Positions 1-9,599 of a stretch of DNA of 64,000 nt are shown in pieces; position 1 is the stretch's first letter; every line of letters starts with the position of its first letter. The position numbers and the translations under genes were made by a program. Origin of the DNA: Paraspadella gotoi (lineage: Eukaryota > Chaetognatha); assembly GCA_051294375.1 (NCBI GenBank), contig CM119264.1, positions 14,968,682-15,032,681 of the forward strand, given 5' to 3'. The notes beneath the pieces are model-generated. The model was not told where the DNA came from. It did not search any database and saw only the letters and a list, made by a program, of their open reading frames with translations.

Positions 1-570
1 TTAGCTCGGATTAAGATTAAGCTTTTATCACTGATAAAGGATTTTATGAGATTACGTCGGCAACATCTTAGTCGAGACGACATAAGCAACACGTGAATTT
101 GTTCCTCGGCGAGCGCGAGATTTGTAATAAGCAAACCGACTCTCTCATCGAATTAAATCGAAAAACGATCTAGTTCACGGAAAAGAGTTTCCCTTTTAAA
201 TCGACTATCCTTCCCGCAGATTTCCTCACTGAGATGTAAGGCGCGAAGCAGACAAAGAATCGGGATCGAAATTGCATCGACGCACAAAGCTCATCATTGC
301 ATGTAATCCGGAATAAATTGCTTCGGTTCGACGCTATTGACGAGCGGACCCGGTCCGAGCGGCTCGACCTCACTTTAGCCTCGATCCTCCTGAGGTTTCT
401 CCGCTCCTCCGCTTCTCCGCTCCTTCGCTTCAAGGACGCCTCGCTCCAACGCTCAGTCACCTTGAATTTATACGAGAATCTTTTCATCGTGTTTCTACCC
501 CTTTATTTTTGCCTTCTTTTTTTTTTAATTCAACTCTTCCTTCAGACCTGGGGAAACGAGATTTTTTGTT

Positions 571-573
<3 letters not shown>
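1..573. other. Intergenic, no supported gene
   Basis: Mixed-composition DNA. A moderately GC-rich patch at about 340-470 is open on both strands, but neither frame has recognisable protein character or splice sites. I see no RNA gene here. Confidence 0.5.

Positions 574-635
<62 letters not shown>
574..635. repeat. (CT)n microsatellite
   Basis: An uninterrupted CT dinucleotide array of about 31 units. It is one of more than twenty (CT)n/(GA)n arrays in the window. Confidence 0.95.
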
Positions 636-637
<2 letters not shown>

Positions 638-1137
638 ATCTTGGCTACCTCATCTTTTCTGGGAAACCTGCCATAAAAACCTAAACGGGTGATTCCAAAG
701 GCCCCAAATGATCAAGATGAAAGAAGAGCGAGTCAACTTTTTTTCTTCTCTCTTCCTTCTCCCTTCTGCTTTCTACACAATTCCCCATGTTGTGTGTGTC
801 TCTCTCTTTGTATTCCCCCCATTTTTTGTTCTTGTTTTAATCTTTTCACCAAGCGATGGAGAAAATTAAAAAATAATTAATTAATTCGTATCCACCTTCA
901 TAAAATAATTACCGAATTAAAAAATGTCGAAGAGGCAAGCGAACATTCGGCGAGGTAAAAAAAGAACCACAGAAAAATGTGTACATAAACTACATATACG
1001 GTTATGAGAACAACATCAATCAGTAAGTTTGTAAAAAATAATAATTATTGAGGATTTTGCCGTACGCCGTGAGCGAGCTAGTGTATTCTGACTTGCTTTT
1101 CATTTATATCAGCTCGAACCGTTCAATATAAGCATAC

Positions 1138-1266
1138 CCTGAGCTTCGGATCAGGCTGTAACACTATGTTACAGGCGAGTTAAGAGCCCCGTTCCTCTTT
1201 AACTGCTAGGCGACCACAGGGCTAGAACCCCGGAGCTTCGGGATGGGAGGCGAATGACTTGCCTCC
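1138..1266. other. Run of five short hairpins (structured element, unknown)
   Basis: Five stem-loops follow each other in a GC-richer island. They are CCTGA 1138-1142 with TCAGG 1151-1155; CTGTAAC 1156-1162 with GTTACAG 1168-1174 (perfect 7 bp, loop of 5); GTTAAGAG 1179-1186 with CTCTTTAAC 1195-1203 (one bulge); CCCG 1229-1232 with CGGG 1239-1242; and GGAGGC 1246-1251 with GCCTCC 1261-1266. The first two abut. No open frame of note crosses the block. It could be a structured RNA, a SINE or a retroelement end. A stretch near 1218-1231 faintly resembles a tRNA T-arm, but the rest does not fold as a tRNA. Confidence 0.45.
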
Positions 1267-1441
1267 GGCACCAATTGGGCACAGATGAACGGATGGTAGA
1301 TTTTAGTCCACCATACTTTAAACTTTATCATAAAATTATAAAAATAACATTTTAAAAAGAATACCGACTGTCACGAATCATTAGTAAGTTATCCTCATAG
1401 TTTTAGGTAAAGCATGTCTCTTTTATACCTTTGGGTAAAGA

Positions 1442-1516
1442 ACTGAGGACTGAGGACTGAGGACTGAGGACTGAGGACTGAGGACTGAGGACTGAGGACT
1501 GAGGACTGAGGACTGA
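1442..1516. repeat. 7-bp tandem repeat (ACTGAGG)n
   Basis: About ten and a half perfect copies of the heptamer ACTGAGG. The unit is not a multiple of three, so no frame stays the same through it. Confidence 0.95.
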
Positions 1517-2026
1517 CCAAGCAGAGCGACGTTAAAAATACTTGATCAAGCAGATACTTCGTAAGCGGCAAAATACGAATTTAATAATAAAAAGGGCATT
1601 AAAAAACTGAGTCTATCTCGTAAGAAATAAAAATTTAACAATAATCATTTGCTGGCTTAGATTTCTATACAGATATTATTCATTATTAAATTCAGTTTCT
1701 TCATTAAGATATTAAACGTTTTCTTTGTACTTTAATATATAGCATATTAATTCGATGTTGGCTAATAAAGTGCCCTCTAACGAAAAAACAAGTAGACCGT
1801 TCGAAAGGAAACACGGAAAATACCCTGGCCCAAGCCAAGCCACAGCCACGCCATTTCGTACCATTTCTTGGTGGATACGTCGGGGCGGGCTAGGCCGGGC
1901 CGGATTGTGTCGTCTGAATTAAAATGCAAACTGCTAACTTGTTTTATTCGAACTCCGACCGCTTGGAATTCGCTTGGCGAAGACAAGTGGAGAAAACAAT
2001 AGAAAGAAATGAAGAGCGGTTGTCGT

Positions 2027-2028
<2 letters not shown>

Positions 2029-2105
<77 letters not shown>
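2029..2105. repeat. (GA)n microsatellite
   Basis: A perfect GA array of about 38 units. The Arg/Glu reading frame across it is an artefact of the repeat. Confidence 0.95.
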
Positions 2106-2109
<4 letters not shown>

Positions 2110-2762
2110 CGTGCGGTGAGGATCTAATGACGGTGATAGGGATTCAATTCGAAGGGGAAAAAACAGAGATCCATTAAGCAAATTAAGTTTTGAAGGAGAA
2201 GCGTTCTCGAAAAAAAAAGGCTTAACCTTGCTTCATAATGAAAACAAGAGGACGGCGGTGAAGAAGGGGGGGGGGCGAGACGAGCGACTCTCGAGCCATC
2301 TCTTCCGCGCTCCTTCCAATAGAAAAATGGGGTGAGCCAAAAATTTAGAAAATTTATACATTTTTAAGTATACTCTCAATTGACAAAACATTTCTTATAT
2401 GGGTCTAATCCCAAATAATTATTTTTTTAATATTTATTTATAGATAGGAAAGGCAAAATTTTAAGACCAGATTCAGATAGCTCATAAAAAGTTGTCTTTT
2501 TTAAATATTTTTATGATGAGTGGGTCAAAAATAAGTTGTTTTATATTTTCACTTAGAAAACGTAGAAATTTTTAAAAGCTGTTGTGGCGAATCCACACTG
2601 TAATTATTATTAATTAGAGAGATAGAGAGAGAGACACGATTCAATTAGAGATCCTCCGATCTCACTGAAACCTCAAAGCTTCTCGGTCAAAGATATTTAA
2701 ACAAGTTCGAGCAAACAATGTCGGATCTGCCTACGCATAATTAAAGTCGGCAATAAGGCTAA

Positions 2763-2903
2763 CTTGGTCAACTTGCATAATTAATCAACTTGCATTTATT
2801 GGTCAACTTGCATATTTGTTTGGTTAACTGACATAATTTTGTCAGCTGCCATTATTTGGTCAACTGACATAATTTGGTCAACTGACATAATTTGGTCAAC
2901 TGA
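2763..2903 (+). repeat. Minisatellite TTGGTCAACTGACATAA, left arm of an inverted pair
   Basis: Degenerate head-to-tail units of about 17-18 bp built on TTGGTCAACTGACATAA. The same unit occurs in reverse complement at 6926-7012, beyond the 4549-5970 gene. The last unit ends in the TTAA that borders the transposon at 2909. Confidence 0.8.
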
Positions 2904-2908
2904 CTTAA

Positions 2909-3853
2909 GGTCCGGGATCACTCAATTCAAATTATAATTAGCCTAAAACGCAGCTCGGATTTCGATAGAAGAGCTCCTGACGATTCCGAAAATGTATTCA
3001 CTTTACTATTTTTTCAAAGGCGTCATCGTTTTTTTTCGATTTTTTTGGTACTATATAAAATAAAAGAAACCTATTTGAAGAGTTGCAGCCAAAAGGTAAG
3101 GGCGTTTCTCATGAAATTTGGCATGAATTACCTTTAGATCACAAAACTCCATTCTATGAAAAGATATTTTCAAAATTTGCCTTCCTTCATATAAAATTTG
3201 ATTATTTTAATCAATTTTTGGGATTAATTCCTTGATATCTTTGAAACGAAAAACATTTTTTCAAAAACCGCGCTCATAGAATTTCCCCCACCTTTCTTTT
3301 CTTGCCCAAGATATTTTTTTCTTCAAGAAGAGTCCAACGGTTTGAGCTGCAACTCTTCGTTTTTAACTTCACTTCGTCAAGAAAGTTAAATTCTGTACTC
3401 ATTAAACTCATTAAACATTTACATAAAGTAAAAAGTCAAATTGAAATAAATTCGATAAGTTTTTAACTCATAAAACTCATAAAAGATATAAAAAACCGTC
3501 TGGAAAATGTGTAGAGTAGTTTGTTTTAGACTTATTAGTGATATACTCCAAGTATGTACTTGTACCAAAGGAAGAATTAAAATATAAGAAGTAGAATTGA
3601 GCTTACTGTAAAGAATCAGTTTTAAGTTAAAAATTTAGTTTTAGAAATTTAGCTTACATATAAAAAATTATTTTTCTCTTGAAAATCTAGTTTTACCGAA
3701 GAAAAAATTTTGTTAATTTTTATGAACATTTTAGGTAGATTTTTAAAAGTTTTCGAATAATTTTTAATAGAAAACCTCTTACAGGATATGAGAAAATGAT
3801 TAAGATACAGTAAATTAAGATTTCTACAATTTTAGGTTGAGTGATCCCTGGCC
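2909..3853. mobile_element. Non-autonomous DNA transposon (MITE-like) with TTAA target-site duplication
   Basis: The left end reads GGTCCGGGATCACTCAA (from 2909). The right end read on the minus strand is GGCCAGGGATCACTCAA (ending 3853), so the terminal inverted repeats match at 15 of 17 positions. Both ends are bordered directly by TTAA (2905-2908 and 3854-3857), the target duplication typical of piggyBac-type insertions. Inside lies a perfect 13-bp inverted pair, GAAGAGTTGCAGC at 3077-3089 and its complement at 3346-3358. The element is about 945 bp and AT-rich with no long open frame, so it cannot encode its own transposase. The piggyBac link rests only on the TTAA; the terminal sequence does not match a piggyBac end I know. 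Confidence 0.65.
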
Positions 3854-4270
3854 TTAAAGCTTTATCACATACTTTCCTACCACACACAAATTCCATTTTA
3901 ATTTATCTATCCAATTTTTAATAAACATAATAATTATGAGTAAATTTAAGTAAAAATACTTCAAATAAATATGACGTTTTGTTTTTTCCATTTTAACTCA
4001 TTTTTACTCGCACATTCATCGAAACTTTATATCCAGCTCAATCACACACTTTCCTACATCATACAAAATTTCAAGTCAATTGCCTTATCCACACATGAGC
4101 AATTGGCGTTCAAATAGTAAAATAGATTTTTTGGTTTTTTCTATTTAAACCAATTTCCACTTGCATGATTCCATCGAAACTTCATATCCATCTCAATCAC
4201 ACAGTTTCCTACCCACACACAAAATTTCATACCAATCCATCCATCCAATCATGAGTAATTTGAGTTTTTT
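3854..4270 (+). repeat. Diverged repeats, left half of inverted pair around the 4549 gene
   Basis: At least three diverged copies of a motif with the core ACTTTCCTACCACACACAAA are seen near 3869, 4045 and 4205. The sequence returns in reverse complement at about 6040-6190, just after the gene, with the neighbouring AT-rich text (TCTATCCAATTTTTAATAAA and similar) also conserved. Confidence 0.7.
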
Positions 4271-4280
4271 GCTAAGGGGG

Positions 4281-4323
4281 GACGGACAGACGGACAGACG
4301 GATGGACAGACGGACAGAAGGAC
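4281..4323. repeat. GACGGACA octamer array
   Basis: About five imperfect copies of GACGGACA. The diverged form GACCGACGGACCGACA recurs at about 4403-4418. Confidence 0.8.
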
Positions 4324-4548
4324 ATCATTTTTTTTGCATAATTTATCATAATTCGAGGTTCTGATATAATAATAATGATTTACCGACAATATTTTGGAGT
4401 GGGACCGACGGACCGACAAAGTGAATTATAGAGTCTGAATCTGCTGATAAGCAGATCCGACTAAAAACCTCAAATACATAAACAAGGAATAAAAAGATAT
4501 TCTTTTTGTTTTCCGCTTCTTTTCTCACGATCTCCCCAGTCAACTAAA

Positions 4549-5970
4549 ATGTTTGCCGTCGCTTTTTTCACTGTAGCCGTTGTTTTTTTGACTATCGCCA
4601 CAGCATACGGAGTGGTCATGGCGCTGCTCTGGCGCCGCGAGTTTCGTTGGCGCGTGAAGAGAAGTCACCCTTCGTCGCCGTCGAATCCAGACTCGAACCC
4701 TCTGACGTCGCCGAGTCTCGACCGAGAGTCCGGAACCGGGCGTCGAACGTTGGAGGCTAGCCCGTTAAACGTCGACCACGTTCGCCTGGATTTTTTCCAG
4801 TTCCTCTGGGGCTGGACCTTCATCGGTCTCTTCTCGGGCTTCCAGTGGATGACGCGATTGCCTTGGCTTCGCCTTCGCATTTTATATTATTCCATTTCCG
4901 GACGTTGGCCGCCGATGCCCGACTACCGCGCCGCCTGCGCTGATTTGGCGCTGGGCTGCAGCATGGCCTCCCGAGTCACGAGGATCGAGCGACTGCAGGA
5001 AGATGCCGGCGGCGGAGTCGTCGCCGTCCTCGAAATCCCCGAATTCGTTCACTGCGTCAACGTCGGTGATTCCGTTCGTACGGAGACGAGCGAGTTCGTG
5101 ATGCGCATTCGCCTCAACCACGACCCCGACGAGGGTCCGCGCAATCACGGCCACAGCATGCTCGACTGTCGCTTCGACGGTCTGTTTATGCGGCCGGAAG
5201 ACGCTTTCGTGCTTGTTGTAGCCCACGCGACGTTCGACAGCCACGTCAAAGTCCACGCGGCGGCCAACCATGCGACTTCAATCGACGAAAAGGATCCTTT
5301 TCTCTCTCGGATGAACGTTTGCACTATCCTCTTCAACTTCTTCGGTTTCAATGGCTACGCGCTGCTCATACGCCTCCTACGCATCTTCGGCGTCCTCCGC
5401 ACCGACCGCGGCGCGCCCGAGGCTCTCAAGACCTCCATGGCGGTCGGGCTTTCCCACGGAATTCCCTGCCATCACCTCGCCGCCAAATTGGCGCCTTACT
5501 CTCCTTACCTCGCGTTTGTCCTCCGCGTTAGGCGATTCTTCATGCGTCGCTTCGAGGACTCTCGATCCCAATTCGCTGGCGTCGACAAAGAAGCGCTCTT
5601 CCTGGGAACGGTCATGCATAGCCTCGACCACCAGAGGATGTCCGAAGTCTTCCAGAATCCCCTGTATATTCGCTTGAAGGAAGAAAGACGCCTGGAGGAC
5701 AAAATTGCCATGGAGGACGAGGAGAAAAGCCTGACCAAACTTGGCCTGGATCGCGGTATCGCTTCCCCCGACTCCGCCGTCGACAGGTTTAAGATGCTGA
5801 GGCAGGTGTGCCGCTTCAACCGGCTCGCCTTCATTGATCCTCTCCAGGGCCTTTTGTTTCGTTACAAATTCAAAGAAGCTCCGTTTCAGTTTTTCCGCGA
5901 CATCTACGAGGAGGCGAAAAAGACGAATCCCGTCTGGGCCGAGGCCTTGGATTGTTGCATCATTCGTTGA
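4549..5970 (+). CDS. Intronless gene for a 473-aa probable membrane-anchored protein, family not recognised
   Basis: This is the longest convincing open frame in the window: mixed amino-acid composition, GC-rich third positions and an AT-rich flank directly after the stop. The start has A at -3 (AAAATGT). Residues 2-28 are a strongly hydrophobic N-terminal segment followed by RREFRWRVKR, so it looks like a signal anchor with a basic cytoplasmic edge. Residues about 41-76 are low-complexity Ser/Pro/Arg. Further hydrophobic stretches lie at 82-100 and 259-281. Histidines cluster at 200-202, 226-241 (HATFDSHVKVHAAANH), 303-309 and 357-361. They could bind metal, but I cannot tie the pattern to a known enzyme. 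No transposase or polymerase motif is visible. The gene is flanked by inverted repeats (3854-4270 with 6040-6190; 2763-2903 with 6926-7012) and converges with the MOSPD2-like gene. A frameshifted copy of codons 189-473 is at 9600-10442. Confidence 0.75.
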   Translation: MFAVAFFTVAVVFLTIATAYGVVMALLWRREFRWRVKRSHPSSPSNPDSNPLTSPSLDRESGTGRRTLEASPLNVDHVRLDFFQFLWGWTFIGLFSGFQWMTRLPWLRLRILYYSISGRWPPMPDYRAACADLALGCSMASRVTRIERLQEDAGGGVVAVLEIPEFVHCVNVGDSVRTETSEFVMRIRLNHDPDEGPRNHGHSMLDCRFDGLFMRPEDAFVLVVAHATFDSHVKVHAAANHATSIDEKDPFLSRMNVCTILFNFFGFNGYALLIRLLRIFGVLRTDRGAPEALKTSMAVGLSHGIPCHHLAAKLAPYSPYLAFVLRVRRFFMRRFEDSRSQFAGVDKEALFLGTVMHSLDHQRMSEVFQNPLYIRLKEERRLEDKIAMEDEEKSLTKLGLDRGIASPDSAVDRFKMLRQVCRFNRLAFIDPLQGLLFRYKFKEAPFQFFRDIYEEAKKTNPVWAEALDCCIIR

Positions 5971-6039
5971 AATACATTTTTAATCAAAAATATTTTTCTG
6001 GCCCAGAATTTTTTAGTATTTTTCAAGTATTTTTTTTAC

Positions 6040-6190
6040 TTATAGTTACTAATTATTATTATATTTATTAACAATTGGACAGATAAATTGAATTGAAATT
6101 TTGTGTGTGGGTAGGAAAGTATGCAATTAAGTTGGATATAAATTTTTGATGGAATCGTAGGAGTGGAAAATTTTAAATTAGAAAATCGAA
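6040..6190 (-). repeat. Right arm of inverted repeats around the 4549 gene
   Basis: Its reverse complement contains GCATACTTTCCTACCCACAC, followed by the same AT-rich text as 3865-3960, at roughly 80% identity by eye. It lies about 70 bp after the stop codon at 5970. A second copy, at about 10510-10660, belongs to the duplicated block. Confidence 0.7.
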
Positions 6191-6586
6191 AGACATTTTT
6201 AAAAAAAATTTAAAATTTTCACTCTCTCTCTCTGTAAAGAGTTTATAATGATTTTTATCTGAATTGAGCCCTGACCTTTTATTTTTCTGAGTTTAAGGTT
6301 TAATGAATGACTCCAATAGTTCTGTTTAAAGCCTCAAATTGGTTAAATTTTATACATTGAATTTGAATATCTGGTCTCTCATTGGTTAATAATAACTAGT
6401 AGATGCTTTGATTTTATTCTCAAAATGTGAACTATTCTCTCATTGTTGTTAAATGTTGTCCTTGTATATAAAAGAAGAGTAAATTCTTAGTTTTTGGGAG
6501 ATTCCTCTGAGACCATCAGGTATTAAATGACATTTGTGAAATTATTTGAATATGGTAATTAATTTTAAGCTTTTATGTAGCTTTTA

Positions 6587-6722
6587 GCTGTTGCTGCGTC
6601 TCGGCTCTGTTGCTGCATCTCGGTTCTAGTGCTACTGTTGCTGCGTCTCGGCCTGTTGCTGCATCTCGGTTCTACTGCTACTGTTGCTGCGTATCGGCTC
6701 TACTGCTGCTGCTGTATTTTGG
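6587..6722. repeat. Minisatellite based on TGTTGCTGC(G/A)TCTCGG
   Basis: About five diverged units of roughly 24 bp built on TGTTGCTGCGTCTCGGCTC, ending in (CTG)n. The second copy of the block has it at about 11063-11193 with the same unit order. Confidence 0.85.
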
Positions 6723-6925
6723 TTCTCTGTCATTCTGATGCACGTTTTTCAATGATTATTGGATATTGAATACTTAATAGTTATTATTCTATTTTTTTTT
6801 TTGATATATGAATTGAGTTAATATTAAGTCGAGATTAAGCACTGCTCAAACAAGGTTCTCATCTGAAACTGAGAAACCCCCCAAGGAATCTTCTACACTC
6901 TCTTTGATTGATTGATTGATTGATC

Positions 6926-7012
6926 GACCAAATTATGCCAGTCTACCAAATTATGTTAGTTGACCAAATTATAGCAGTTGACCAAATTATGCAAAATTAG
7001 CAAATTATGCAT
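6926..7012 (-). repeat. Minisatellite, right arm of the outer inverted pair
   Basis: The reverse complement reads as tandem ATAATTTGGTCAACT units, the same unit as 2763-2903 but in opposite orientation. Together with the inner pair the order is outer-inner-gene-inner-outer. The array is preceded by (GATT)5 at about 6905-6924. Confidence 0.75.
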
Positions 7013-7344
7013 AATAATATTATTATAATAATACCTTTTTTAAACTTTCTAAACGCCACTGGTGAATCTCACCACTCAACAGTTCAGTGGATGAACGTAA
7101 CCATTTACGCTAATTCTGTATTTTCTTTTCTTATCATTTTTCACTTTCTCTATGGACCGTGTTTTTAGAACCATTACTCATTAATATTTAAAGCATCTTA
7201 TTTCGAATACGCTTTTACTTATTTCTGGACTGTCACTGAAAAAACGTAAATTTGGATAAGAAATAGATAAGAAAAATAAAAAGTTCTTAATATAATTGTA
7301 AGATCTTTTTGATTCGCTCGCAGACAAAACATGTTATCTAGACT

Positions 7345-8418
7345 TCAAGGAAACTTAATCGGGAAAAACGGATCCGAAGGAACTTCGGTTCGTCGAGCTC
7401 CGAACGGATTAGGGATGATGTCGAAGATGACGCCGAGGAAGAGAATCGACAGGGCGATCAAAACTATATAACGCGATGAACATCGGGGAAAAGTTTTTGA
7501 CCAAACGACCTCAGTTTTTTTTAACCTGTTAATTGTATCAAGTGAATCCTCGTTAGTTTTTGCTGCAACTTTCTGTTGGTGTTGATGAGGAAATCCAACT
7601 CTGATCTCGGCGACGAGGTCGTGTGCTTCGTTTTCAGAATGTGGCCTGAAGCGGACGTAGAGAAGAAATTGGCGATTGGCTTTCAATGGGAGCGAGCGAG
7701 TTTCACAGACCCGATATAGTCTCCTCTTTGGCGACGCTCCACAGTTGAGCCAATTGTTCGTTAGTCTTGGGTATCGTGTCCAAATACATAGAACAAACGA
7801 GAAACTTTTCCAGAGCGATATCGTATTCTCCCTCTGAGTTCCATTTTTTTTTTCGTGGGGAGTTATGATTATTAAATTTTATGGTGTTTTACTGCTGTCG
7901 CAGTAAATGAAATCAGAGTGGGTAAGAGCTGACATATTTATATATTAACTAACTCGTTAAGTAAATGGCCACCTCGGCGTGACTTCCAGGTTTAATTATG
8001 CCGATCGAAGGTTTAACTTTAAACTTTTCCGGAGCCGTCGTTTTAATTTTGAAAGCCACAACTTTCCCACCGCCTTTTCGGGAAAGCAAGTACATTAGTA
8101 AATATAAAATGTTTAGTTTAATTTAAACAATACATGATAGGTCATCCAGATGAAAATATGCGTAGGTTTTTTTTATATTGGATTATTAGTCAGCCTAAGT
8201 TACAAAGTGATAAGAAAGAAAAGTGAACCGCAACGCCAATACCTGCGTTGGTTAGCGTAAGAATATCCAGAGTATCTTTCGAGGCATCAGCGACCTGCGA
8301 ACGTGAAGAGACAATTAAGTGAAAACATTAAGTATTTCAGAGCGAAGGCCTGGTTGATTCCTAATTTAATAGCAATGATTTAATATAATCCTCTTTTTAG
8401 GAAAAGAGATAATAAGAC

Positions 8419-8508
<90 letters not shown>

Positions 8509-8804
8509 TGCACGCTTACTCTTTTATGTTCAGAGAAACTTTCTCTACAGAGAAAAACTCTTTTGACTTATCTGCCTTTAATCCTCCTCCTCCTTTCGCT
8601 CGCCCCACTTCAATCTGCAAACCCTCCTTCAGCTCACTCCACTCACCCACCACCCTCCCCCCCCAAAGTCTCACGTCAAAGTGGAGACATCCCCCGGGAG
8701 ATTTCGAGATGAAACGCCGGAGTAGGTCGTCCCCGAGTCGGTCACCATTTCCGGGTTTTTTTTTGCATCCGGGGCACGGATCGCGTTTTACTCATTCTTT
8801 GATG
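7345..8804 (-). CDS. MOSPD2: MOSPD2-like protein: C-terminal MSP domain and membrane anchor (at least six exons, 5' end not found)
   Basis: MOSPD2 is an ER membrane tether whose MSP domain binds FFAT motifs on partner organelles. Exons in transcription order are 8804 (or 8790)..8675, 8294..8243, 8073..7954, 7833..7711, 7645..7526 and 7463..7345. Introns are 380, 169, 120, 65 and 62 bases, all GT..AG; the first listed is phase 0 and the rest phase 1. Joined, they read FISKSPGGCLHFD, then DILTLTNAGGGK, then VAFKIKTTAPEKFKVKPS, IIKPGSHAEVAIYL and EKFLVCSMYL. This is the MSP strand order, closer to MOSPD2 than to VAPA/B. After it comes LINTNRKLQQKL, matching the MOSPD2 coiled linker, then a hydrophobic tail made across the last splice (LIQLTVLIALSILFLGVIF) and a tail ending FPIKFP-stop. 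An expected CRAL-TRIO domain upstream was not found. The first listed exon has an uncertain 5' edge. Convergent with the 4549 gene. Confidence 0.8.
8419..8509. repeat. (TAA)n microsatellite inside the MOSPD2-like intron
   Basis: About 30 TAA units in the 380-base intron between the exons at 8675 and 8294. The copy at 12896-12962 is shorter and interrupted. Confidence 0.95.
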
Positions 8805-9574
8805 CTGTAAAGCCAAGTTGTACGTGGCGGAGGAAGGCCCACGATCGCTTCGCATCGAGATCCCATCTTACTTTTTCCGTCTCGAGTCTGATGGGAGAAG
8901 AGAAAATGGGAAGCTACAGGGGGCGAGAAATGAGATCAATATAAAAGAGCTCGAAGAGGTGTTTTATTTATAAATAAAGTGGCAAAGTTATTGATTATAA
9001 ACTGTAATTAAATCGTTGGTAAAACAAAGTTCTCAAACCAAACAATCTCCTCGCGATGCCTTTCCGTCTCTCAACCGCGATTCCGGCCAAGAGAAATTGG
9101 CAGAAAAGGCGGAGGCCAATTTTCTGATCGCAATGGAACCGCATGGAACCCGCGGGAGGAAAGGCGCGCGGGGGCCGCTGATGAATAAAATCACCACTTC
9201 CTTTTTTTTTTTTTTTTTTTTTTTGAAATGGGCTTTTTTTCATCTCCTTTTCCTTCTCCGTCATCCACCCCCTCCTTCTCAATCTCATTCTTTTTCAAGT
9301 TCCTCCCCGCCACTTTATTCCCATTCTTTTCCTTACTTTTCCTTCCCATTGGTTTTTTCTTGTTTTTTTTTTTCGCCAATTATTTTTTCTTTTTAACTCA
9401 CCCTCACTCCTTTCTTTCTTCACTCTCCATCTCGCTCCTCTTTCTTTTTTAGTTTTCCTTCGTGAATCTTGGGATGCATTTTCTTTCATTTCCTTTGTCT
9501 TTTTCTTCTGCATTCATTTCTCTCTTCTTTTCCCTTTCGTTTCTTTTTCTCATTCGTCCTTGTACAATCATGCG
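8676..9574. other. Upstream part of the MOSPD2-like locus; pyrimidine tract at the right
   Basis: Minus-strand splice-like signals are present: a good acceptor at 8806-8805 (GCTTTACAG) and, further upstream, another ending in CCCATCAG with a GTAAGA donor close behind, which would make a 16-base microexon. From about 9200 to 9570 the + strand is almost pure pyrimidine with long T runs. No further exon can be assigned with confidence. Confidence 0.4.
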
Positions 9575-9599
9575 NNNNNNNNNNNNNNNNNNNNNNNNN
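9575..9599. other. Assembly gap, 25 N
   Basis: Exactly 25 N. Sequence resumes at the equivalent of position 5112 in the first copy, so the gap separates two versions of one locus. Confidence 0.99.

Noticed and set aside
541-692. Open frame with a long Leu-Ser run, and similar frames over every (CT)n, (GA)n and (TTTC)n array
   Set aside because: Dinucleotide and tetranucleotide repeats are open in several frames on both strands. No start context, splice sites or domain supports any of them.
1218-1266. Partial resemblance to a tRNA T-arm and to the 5S rRNA box C (GGATGGGAG)
   Set aside because: Only short pieces match; there is no cloverleaf and no full 5S internal promoter.
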